From JAPXSY01 sp034003585 (lineage in GTDB: Bacteria; Verrucomicrobiota; Kiritimatiellia; RFP12; UBA1067), in assembly GCA_034003585.1 (NCBI GenBank), contig JAVEYH010000066.1, forward strand, positions 1 to 18,909: a stretch of 18,909 nucleotides of DNA, read 5' to 3'. Below the pieces are notes generated by a model, which saw only the letters and a program-made list of their open reading frames with translations, searched no databases and was not told where the DNA came from. The number at the start of each line of letters is the position of its first letter. The stretch's first letter is position 1. The translations under genes and the position numbers were made by a program. Of this stretch, positions 8,276-13,823 are shown piece after piece.

Positions 8276-8437
8276 CCGTTCAGACAACCTCCCCCAGGTT
8301 GATGAACGGTGCGGCCTAGCGCGACGCTTCCCCCGCGATCGCGAATACAGGTTCCCCCCTGTAGGACGCATCTAAATTATATATGTCCTCCCTGGCGGCG
8401 GGTAAAAGCGGAAGCTTTTACCCGCCGTTCTTTTTTT
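8276..8437 (+). ncRNA. Candidate small RNA with three C-rich hairpin loops
   Basis: About 162 nt between a consensus promoter and an intrinsic terminator, with no credible ORF. Predicted hairpins, read by hand: H1, CCGTTCA (8276-8282) with TGAACGG (8303-8309) and inner CAACCT/AGGTTG, loop CCCCC (8291-8295). H2, CGCGA-CGC (8320-8327) with GCG-A-TCGCG (8335-8343), loop TTCCCCC. H3, TACAGG (8346-8351) with CCTGTA (8358-8363), loop TTCCCC. H4 is weaker, GGAC (8364-8367) with GTCC (8385-8388) and an AU-rich loop. The terminator hairpin closes the transcript. Three successive loops with runs of C could pair with G-rich Shine-Dalgarno regions, as C-rich-loop sRNAs of Firmicutes do. It lacks the 6S-RNA architecture. 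Alternative: a structured leader or riboswitch attenuating the DUF1097-like gene 140 nt downstream. Confidence 0.65.
8396..8437 (+). terminator. Intrinsic terminator of the small RNA
   Basis: A perfect 14-bp stem, CGGCGGGTAAAAGC (8396-8409) with GCTTTTACCCGCCG (8414-8427), is closed by a GGAA tetraloop. It is followed by TTCTTTTTTT (8428-8437). Confidence 0.93.
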
Positions 8438-8577
8438 GCCCGTGTCCGGGCGCGGATGCGCATGACGGGCTGTTCAAAAGGAGGCCGATCCGTTACAATC
8501 CGGCCCATGCGGCGCATGAAGGTCCGGTCGGGGTGGCCGGTCACGCGGCACGCGGTAACGGAAAAGGAAGGATCAAG

Positions 8578-9105
8578 ATGGCTCTCGCGAACAAACAGCT
8601 CCTCGTTGTGTCGGCCGGCCTCGCCGTGCAGGCCGCCATTCTCGTGCTCGTCAACGCTTTCGTCGCCAAAATCTCGCCGGCGGGGGATGCCATGTGGATC
8701 TCGTTCCAGGCGTGGGCGGTCTATTTCCTCGCGGGGTGCACACCGGCCGGCGGCGTGAAAACCTGGATCGGCTATCTGACCGGCATCCTGGCTTCCGTCG
8801 CCATCATCAAGCTCATGGGGGCGCCCGGCATCAGCGGCCTGCCGTCGGTCGGCGGCATGAACCTCGCGATGGCGGCGGCGGTTTTCCTTGTCGTCATTCC
8901 GGCGATCATGACCGAGAACCTGAAGAACCTGGTGCCTGCGCTCTTCATCGGTTCCGGCGCCTATTTCGGTCTGCTGTCGGCGCAGGGCGCGTCCGGACAT
9001 CTCATGAAGACCGCCGTCAGCGTGCTGCTCTACTGTGCCGTCGGGCAGGTCTTCGGCTATATCACCGTGTTCTGGCGGGGAAAATACGAGGCCTCCCTCG
9101 CATGA
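8578..9105 (+). CDS. DUF1097-like integral membrane protein
   Basis: I start this 175-residue protein at the ATG preceded by AAGGAAGGA. Longer in-frame starts (from 8383) run through the small RNA terminator and are rejected. About six membrane helices are predicted (8-28, 38-54, 62-79, 95-111, 117-134, 143-165). The pattern SFQAWAVYFLAGC followed by a GGVKTW segment, and the later PALFIGSGAYF and GQVFGYIT, resembles the DUF1097 family (E. coli YcdZ type), whose function is unknown. The gene follows the small RNA, with 140 bp between the terminator and the ATG. A poor promoter (-10 TACAAT at 8494-8499) lies in between. Expression could depend on read-through of the small RNA terminator. Confidence 0.75.
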   Translation: MALANKQLLVVSAGLAVQAAILVLVNAFVAKISPAGDAMWISFQAWAVYFLAGCTPAGGVKTWIGYLTGILASVAIIKLMGAPGISGLPSVGGMNLAMAAAVFLVVIPAIMTENLKNLVPALFIGSGAYFGLLSAQGASGHLMKTAVSVLLYCAVGQVFGYITVFWRGKYEASLA

Positions 9106-9147
9106 GGTGACCGGAAAGCGATGATCCGTGCGAAGCGTGTGCAATGG

Positions 9148-9179
9148 GGCGTCCCGTATCCGGGAAGGGTCGGGACGCC
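9148..9179. terminator. GC-rich hairpin between convergent genes
   Basis: GGCGTCCCG (9148-9156) and CGGGACGCC (9171-9179) are a perfect 9-bp inverted repeat around a 14-nt loop. It lies between the stop of the DUF1097-like gene and that of the convergent beta-helix gene. No T-tract follows on either strand, so it could be a weak bidirectional terminator or an mRNA 3'-end stabiliser. Confidence 0.4.
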
Positions 9180-9212
9180 TCACCACAGCGCGACAGGCCT
9201 TCTGCCACCACG

Positions 9213-11624
9213 CTATTTGAATTCCAGCGTCCCCGCCTGATCGAGACGCCAGTTCTCGGCCTGCGTGCCCTCCCAGCAGCGCCATTCGCCGAACTCGCTG
9301 TAATACGCGGCCATGTTGAAGGGCACCTTCAGGCCGGGCGCGGGCCGGATGCCGAGCGCGGCGAGGGGGATCGACCATTCGCCGCGCCAGCCGCGCCCGA
9401 AGGGCCGCTTGCCGGACCCCGGCACGGACTGCGCAACGAAACGCGTCTCGCGTCCCGCCCGCGCCGCGGCTTCGGCGGACGCGCCCGCCTCTGTGACGCT
9501 CCGCAGCGCGCCGCCCGCGAACCCGCGGATCACGAAGGTGGCGGGCCGGCCGTCAGGGGTCTGACCCGCAAGGCAGATCTCCACGCCGTCGTCCCGGCCC
9601 CAGACCGCATTCGTGCTTACAACCGCCGGGCTGAACATGGTCACGTTCGCGGCCACGTAGAGGCAGGTGTCGTCATAGGCGAACTTCGCGAGCGTGGGCG
9701 CGCCGCCGGTGGTGAAGCGCGACGGTTCGCGGTCCAGATTCTGCAGGTCCCCGGGCCATTCGTCCGGCGTGATCGCGCCGTCCAGCTTCGGCGGCTGCGC
9801 GACGCGCACGGCGACCGCGGCACGGGTCTTGCGGACCGGCGGGTCAAGTTTCGGCATCGCGTCGCTGATCGTGTGGCGCCGGGGGTTGCCCTGCGGATCC
9901 GTACCCTCATAAAAGAGCAGGTTGCCTTTCCAGCTCCGGATGCCGTTCGGCTGCAGCAGGCGGAGCTGTCCCGGAAAACAGAGGGTGTTGTTCTCAAAGG
10001 AACAGCCCACCGAACGCGCGAACGAGACGGTCATGTCCCGGTCCGCGATGAAGACATTGTTGCGCACCGTGGTGTTGCGGGTGATGTGGTTGTGGGTCGG
10101 CATCGGGACACCGATGGCGACATTGTTTTCCACGATGCAGTCGCGCGCGCCTTCGTCCAGGTAGTAGGCCGAGGCGCCGAATCCCTTGCCGACCTCCACC
10201 ACATCGCGCACCACGTTGCCCCGGATGACGCACGCATCCATGTTGCCGTAGATTGCCGCGCCGTCGTGCAGTTCGCGCATCACCCGGTAAATCAGGTTCT
10301 CCTCGATCCGGTTCCCCTTGCCGCCGCTGATGATCCCCGAGTAGGGCGCGTCATGGATCTCGTTGCGGAAGATGCGGATCCGGTCACCGGACATGGAGGT
10401 GGCGGCGGCGGCGGGATAGTAACGCCCGAGATGGCGGATGTGGTTGTGCGCGATCAGGGTGTCGACGGCGCGGATCACCGCGCCGCAGGCGCCGACGTCC
10501 GCGATGTCGCAGTGGGTGATGCGGCTGGCGTTCAGATCGGAAGCCTTGAGGCCGACGCCCCCGACATTGCGGATCCTCAGCGCCTCCAGCGTGCAGTCGC
10601 GGGCGAGCGTGATATGCACGGCGCCGTCAAACGCCGCCGCGCCGAAACTGGCGAGCTTGAGCGGAGCGGTGGCGGCCTGCACGGTGAGCCCGCGCAACGT
10701 GATGTTCCGGGCCGGGGCCTTGTCCGTGCCCGCGATGTGGAGCACGCGTTCGACCGTCGGCGCCACCACGTGGAGGCGGGTCATGTCTTCGCCGGGCAGC
10801 GGCCAGTAGACGAGCCGTCCGGCGCTGCGGTCGAGGTACCACTGCCCCGGACGGGTCATGCCTTCGCGGGTGTTGAAAACGAGGTACTGTCTGCGCTTGA
10901 GCGCGCCGGGCGGCCAGGCGGGCGCGGGCGAAAGGATCAGCGCATGGCGCTGCAGATCATTGCTGACCACCCCGACCAGCGATTCGGCCCACATGTGGTA
11001 GAGACGGATTTCCGCATTGTGGATGTCGAGCGCGGGCGGCAGGTCCCCGGGCTTGTACGGCATGGTGGTCGCCTCCTCCCGCGTGGGTTTGCGTTCCCAG
11101 TGGCCGGCCACGGCCGGCAGCAGGCGGAGGTTCCAGGTGCCGAGGTTTTCCAGCGTGTTGGTGGCAGGGAAGCGCGCGCGGTCGGCCAGGCGGTCCGCCA
11201 CGACCAACGCGCGGAAGTCCCATGCGCCCTCTTTCACCCCCGGCAGATCGGCGGCCCAGAGCGCGTCGCCCTCTTGTTTCCAGCCGGTGACCCGGCGCCC
11301 GCCGTACAGCGTCGCGCAATGGGTCTCCGCCGCTTCGATCGTGAGCCCGTTATCGCGCGCGTCCAGGGTCAGCGGCTGTTCGAGATAGTACGCGCCCGCC
11401 TTCACGACGATACGGTGGGGGCCCGCGCCGGCCTGGCGGGCCGCATCCCGCGCGGCGGCAAGCGAGGCCAGCGGCCGTTCCGCCGTGCCGGGGTTGGCGT
11501 CACTCCCGTCCGGGGCCACAGTCAGCGTGACGGCCGAGGCGGTTGCCGCGCCCCACAGAAGCCAGCCCGCGGCCAAGCTCCGCGAGCGCGGCCGGGTTAC
11601 CTTGAGAACGGAGATCAGAGTCAT
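9213..11624 (-). CDS. Secreted parallel beta-helix protein with C-terminal CBM9-like domain (putative glycosidase)
   Basis: An 803-residue exported protein. The start at 11624 is supported by GGGAG upstream and by a following signal peptide (about residues 1-31, ending GAATASA). The open frame extends 39 codons further upstream, but that stretch is the leader and hairpin. VAPDGSDANPGTAERPLASL (about 34-53) and the 'GGRRVTGW' and 'ALVVADRLADRARFP' segments match the opening of right-handed beta-helix glycosidases of the GH141/GH120 type. The middle (about 300-560) consists of beta-helix rungs rich in 'I.HN.IR', 'IFRNEIHD', 'IEENLIYR' and 'IRGNVVRD'. From about 605, VAQPPKLDGAITPDEWPG opens a CBM9/DOMON-like domain with YDDTCLYVAANV and WGRDDGVEI. 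The family assignment is from motifs only; substrate and active residues cannot be fixed. It may also be a polysaccharide lyase. Confidence 0.87.
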   Translation of the reverse strand: MTLISVLKVTRPRSRSLAAGWLLWGAATASAVTLTVAPDGSDANPGTAERPLASLAAARDAARQAGAGPHRIVVKAGAYYLEQPLTLDARDNGLTIEAAETHCATLYGGRRVTGWKQEGDALWAADLPGVKEGAWDFRALVVADRLADRARFPATNTLENLGTWNLRLLPAVAGHWERKPTREEATTMPYKPGDLPPALDIHNAEIRLYHMWAESLVGVVSNDLQRHALILSPAPAWPPGALKRRQYLVFNTREGMTRPGQWYLDRSAGRLVYWPLPGEDMTRLHVVAPTVERVLHIAGTDKAPARNITLRGLTVQAATAPLKLASFGAAAFDGAVHITLARDCTLEALRIRNVGGVGLKASDLNASRITHCDIADVGACGAVIRAVDTLIAHNHIRHLGRYYPAAAATSMSGDRIRIFRNEIHDAPYSGIISGGKGNRIEENLIYRVMRELHDGAAIYGNMDACVIRGNVVRDVVEVGKGFGASAYYLDEGARDCIVENNVAIGVPMPTHNHITRNTTVRNNVFIADRDMTVSFARSVGCSFENNTLCFPGQLRLLQPNGIRSWKGNLLFYEGTDPQGNPRRHTISDAMPKLDPPVRKTRAAVAVRVAQPPKLDGAITPDEWPGDLQNLDREPSRFTTGGAPTLAKFAYDDTCLYVAANVTMFSPAVVSTNAVWGRDDGVEICLAGQTPDGRPATFVIRGFAGGALRSVTEAGASAEAAARAGRETRFVAQSVPGSGKRPFGRGWRGEWSIPLAALGIRPAPGLKVPFNMAAYYSEFGEWRCWEGTQAENWRLDQAGTLEFK

Positions 11625-11651
11625 GAGCGTTTTCTCCCGAACAGGTGATGG

Positions 11652-11691
11652 CGGGAGAGAATCACGTCGTCCACTGCACGACGGATTCCCG
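11652..11691 (-). promoter_or_regulatory. Stem-loop in the 5' leader of the beta-helix gene
   Basis: In the minus-strand leader, GAATC-C-GTCGT and ACGAC-GT-GATTC pair around GCAGTGG, with flanking CGGGA and TCCCG extending the stem. It ends 27 nt before the ATG at 11624 and lies wholly inside the predicted leader. It could affect message stability or translation; no riboswitch class is recognised. Confidence 0.4.
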
Positions 11692-11712
11692 TCCCTTCCC
11701 CCGAATGCGGCC

Positions 11713-11741
11713 ATTATGTTGCGGCCCGCCCGGAGAGTCAA
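11713..11741 (-). promoter_or_regulatory. Sigma70-type promoter of the beta-helix gene
   Basis: On the minus strand TTGACT (11736-11741) and CATAAT (11713-11718) each match 5 of 6 consensus bases, with a 17-bp spacer. The predicted start near 11706 leaves a leader of about 82 nt. It supports the 11624 start over the longer frame beginning at 11741, which would start upstream of the transcript. Confidence 0.65.
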
Positions 11742-11782
11742 TCCGCAACCGCGGCCCCTTCCTCGCGGCCGGGGGGTCGTGT

Positions 11783-11788
11783 TATACT
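11783..11788 (+). promoter_or_regulatory. -10 box implying a leaderless transcript
   Basis: TATACT ends 6 nt before the ATG at 11795. Initiation at the usual distance from the -10 box would therefore fall on or next to the A of the start codon. No Shine-Dalgarno sequence precedes this ATG, which fits leaderless translation. The -35 region (TTCCTC) is poor. Confidence 0.45.
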
Positions 11789-11794
11789 ACGGTC

Positions 11795-12289
11795 ATGAGC
11801 AAACGGCTGTGCGCATGGATGATACTGATGGCGGGAGTGGCCGCGCAAGGCGGGGAAGAACCGTACGTCGATCTCTTTGCGGGCTGGCGGGTGTCGCCGT
11901 TCCGGTATGACGCGTATCCGTACGGGGCGTTTCCCTGGGGGTATCCGTATCCCGCTGTCGGTTTGGGCCTGCCCTTCCCTTCCCGGGACAGATGGGGCCG
12001 CGACCCGTACCTCGCGGATTGGGGCTCTCCGTACGGGTGGGGGTACGGCTATGGCGTGCGGCTGCGGCTGCGCGAGCCCCGATACGCGCCCGCGCTGTCC
12101 GATGGCTTGGCACGCCCGCTGCCCGGTTCCGCGCCCACGGAGATCCGCGATCCGGAACGCGAACGCGCCTGGGAGCGGGAGTTCCTGAGCGTTTTCGGCG
12201 CCCGTTCTGCGGAGGCACAGTCTCCGGCCGTAACCAACGGTTGTGTCCGGAGCCCGCGCCTTAAGGCGGATTTAGGAGGGAGGAATTAG
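11795..12289 (+). CDS. Small exported Tyr/Gly/Pro-rich protein of unknown function
   Basis: A 164-residue predicted protein beginning MSKRLCAWMILMAGVAAQG, a short signal peptide. The next 80 residues are dominated by Tyr, Pro, Gly and Trp (PYGAFPWGYPYPAVG, WGSPYGWGYGYGV), resembling structural, cell-envelope or low-complexity secreted proteins. An Arg/Glu-rich stretch follows (RDPERERAWEREF). The last dozen codons run into an intergenic repeat whose left arm supplies the TAG stop, so the native C-terminus may have been altered. The open frame extends upstream to 11645 but that part overlaps the divergent gene's promoter, and a -10 box lies just before this ATG. I do not recognise a family. 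It is transcribed divergently from the beta-helix gene. Confidence 0.6.
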   Translation: MSKRLCAWMILMAGVAAQGGEEPYVDLFAGWRVSPFRYDAYPYGAFPWGYPYPAVGLGLPFPSRDRWGRDPYLADWGSPYGWGYGYGVRLRLREPRYAPALSDGLARPLPGSAPTEIRDPERERAWEREFLSVFGARSAEAQSPAVTNGCVRSPRLKADLGGRN

Positions 12290-12392
12290 GAGTTATAATA
12301 CCCTCAACGTTCGATGTTCGACGTTCTGCGTTTTGCGTTCAAGTTACCCGTTCGTTTTTACCTGCCCCAGTGGGTGGCAGGCTAATCCCTCC
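12275..12392. repeat. Intergenic element with seven-base-period repeats between imperfect inverted arms
   Basis: The left arm GGAGGGAGGAATTAG (12275-12289) is an imperfect inverted match, by a 3-4 base insertion, to CTAATCCCTCC (12382-12392). Between them are five degenerate heptamers in tandem: ACGTTCG, ATGTTCG, ACGTTCT, GCGTTTT, GCGTTCA (12307-12341). A hairpin CCTGCC/GGCAGG (12361-12366 and 12376-12381) is near a T-run. The arrangement (simple-sequence core, inverted ends, gene spacer) parallels the 5120-5415 element but uses a different unit. The hairpin may also terminate the upstream gene. Confidence 0.45.
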
Positions 12393-12431
12393 TTTTTCCT
12401 TGGGTGCGGCCAACCGGTAACGAGATTGCGC

Positions 12432-12461
12432 TAGAAAAGCGTGCGGGGGGTGTACTATACT
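12432..12461 (+). promoter_or_regulatory. Promoter of the DUF1080-GH5 gene pair
   Basis: TAGAAA (12432-12437, 4 of 6) and TATACT (12456-12461) are 18 bp apart; an overlapping TACTAT (12453-12458) is an alternative -10. Initiation near 12468 would leave a leader of about 14 nt that still contains AAGGGAGGA before the ATG. Confidence 0.5.
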
Positions 12462-12481
12462 CAGGGCCAAGGGAGGACAAG

Positions 12482-13759
12482 ATGAAACGTATCGTGATCG
12501 GATGGGTGATGACCGGTGTTCTGGCGGCGGGGATCGCGGCGGCCGCGCCGGTGGGCGAAGAGGGTTTCGTGACGCTGTTCGACGGCAAGACGCTGAACGG
12601 CTGGACCCAGCGGGGCGGAAAATCGCCTTACCGGGTCGAGGAGGGCGCGATTGTCGGCTGTTTCGGCGACGCGGGCCGCAATTCGTTCCTGTGCACCGAG
12701 AAAGAGTACGGGGATTTCATCCTGCGCCTGGAGTTCAAGTTCGAGGCCGGCAATTCCGGCGTGCAGTTCCGCTCCGCGGCGCGCAAGCACAATAACGGAT
12801 CCGAGTCGGTTTACGGCTATCAGGCGGAGATCGCGGGCCGCTCGCCGGTCACGGCCCGCATCTATGACGAGGGGCGGCGCGGCTTCAAATTCAAACGGAC
12901 GTGGCTGGACAACACCGCGGCGGAGGTGACCGCGAAATCGGTCGCCGCGTTTAAGCAGGGGGAGTGGAACCGGATGGAGATCCAGTGCGTCGGACCCTCG
13001 ATCCGTACCTGGCTCAACGATGTGCCGGTCGTGAATTACTTCGACGACGCCGCGCTCGCCGGGTTTATCGGCCTGCAGGTCCACGCGATCAAGAATCCGG
13101 ACGGCAAACCCTGCGCCCGCTGGCGCAACATCCGGATCCGGGATCTGGGCACGAGCCGGTGGACGCCCTTCTTCGTCAAGGACGGGGACGGCCGGTACGC
13201 GCTCCGCGGCGCCCGCTTCGTGCTGCCGGAGGATTGGTCGTTCCAACACGAAGAGGGGATTCTGGTCGGCCAGCACAAGGAGGGCGAGAAGCGCGACGGG
13301 CTCGTGGTCTCGGACCGGAACTACAGCGATTTTATCGTGCGCGTGTCCTACCAGCTCTTCGGCGGCAACAGCGCGCTCTATTTCCGCGCCGAAGAGGTGA
13401 ACACGCCGTGGCTGCTCAAAGGGTTCCAGAACGAGATCGCCGGGAACGCCAAGGATTCCGCCCTGTGGCATACGGCGGGCGACAAGACCAAGGGGCGCGG
13501 CTGGGTGGCGCAGGATGACGAGTTCATCGCACAGGTCCGCAACCCCCAGGGTTGGAACACGACCTGCACGGTGGCCTACGGCGACCGGATCCTCTCGATC
13601 CTCAACGGCCAGCGCACGGTGGACATCCTCGACCCGCTTTGCGAGAAGAGTGGCAAGGTGGCCCTGCAGCTTCACGGCGGCGCGAACGGCAAGATGTGGT
13701 TCAAGGATTTCGAGATCCTCGAGATCACGCCGGCAATGCGCGCGCTGATCGACCGGTGA
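12482..13759 (+). CDS. Secreted protein with two DUF1080 (3-keto-disaccharide hydrolase-type) domains
   Basis: A 425-residue protein starting at the ATG after AAGGGAGGA. An in-frame ATG at 12404 lies upstream of the promoter and is rejected. Residues 1-22 form a signal peptide. The first DUF1080 domain (about 28-222) has the hallmark FVTLFDGKTLNGW, FLCTEKEYGDFILRLEFKF, GNSGVQFRS, YGYQAEI, EWNRMEIQCVG and GFIGLQVH segments. The second (about 230-425) repeats the plan in diverged form: NYSDFIVRVSYQL, GGNSALYFRA, GFQNEIAG, WNTTCTVAYGDR and GKVALQLHGG. DUF1080 (PF06439) has a concanavalin-like jelly-roll fold, and members hydrolyse 3-keto-glycosides. It probably acts in the periplasm or outside the cell. 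The GH5-type gene follows 64 bp later on the same strand without an obvious terminator, suggesting co-expression. Confidence 0.9.
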   Translation: MKRIVIGWVMTGVLAAGIAAAAPVGEEGFVTLFDGKTLNGWTQRGGKSPYRVEEGAIVGCFGDAGRNSFLCTEKEYGDFILRLEFKFEAGNSGVQFRSAARKHNNGSESVYGYQAEIAGRSPVTARIYDEGRRGFKFKRTWLDNTAAEVTAKSVAAFKQGEWNRMEIQCVGPSIRTWLNDVPVVNYFDDAALAGFIGLQVHAIKNPDGKPCARWRNIRIRDLGTSRWTPFFVKDGDGRYALRGARFVLPEDWSFQHEEGILVGQHKEGEKRDGLVVSDRNYSDFIVRVSYQLFGGNSALYFRAEEVNTPWLLKGFQNEIAGNAKDSALWHTAGDKTKGRGWVAQDDEFIAQVRNPQGWNTTCTVAYGDRILSILNGQRTVDILDPLCEKSGKVALQLHGGANGKMWFKDFEILEITPAMRALIDR

Positions 13760-13823
13760 CCGGACCTTCATGAAGCCTGTCAGGTGAACATACGTTTTCC
13801 GTACCGGTTCCGTGAGGAAAAGG

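Noticed and set aside
8303..8320. Five-codon mini-ORF (ATG to TAG) in the small RNA
   Set aside because: It has no ribosome-binding site and its ATG is part of the H1 stem.
8276..8437. 6S RNA or tRNA-like identity for the small RNA
   Set aside because: There is no long closing stem with a central bubble between the 5' and 3' ends, and no cloverleaf. The 3' end is an intrinsic terminator.
8383..8577. N-terminal extension of the DUF1097-like protein from 8383
   Set aside because: It would translate through the small RNA terminator hairpin. The ATG at 8578 has a good ribosome-binding site and starts the hydrophobic region.
9144..11648. 834-codon plus-strand open frame opposite the beta-helix gene
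   Set aside because: It is antisense to a gene with a signal peptide, clear beta-helix rungs and a CBM9 domain. Its translation is Arg/His/Gly/Ala-rich with no domain, as expected in GC-rich DNA.
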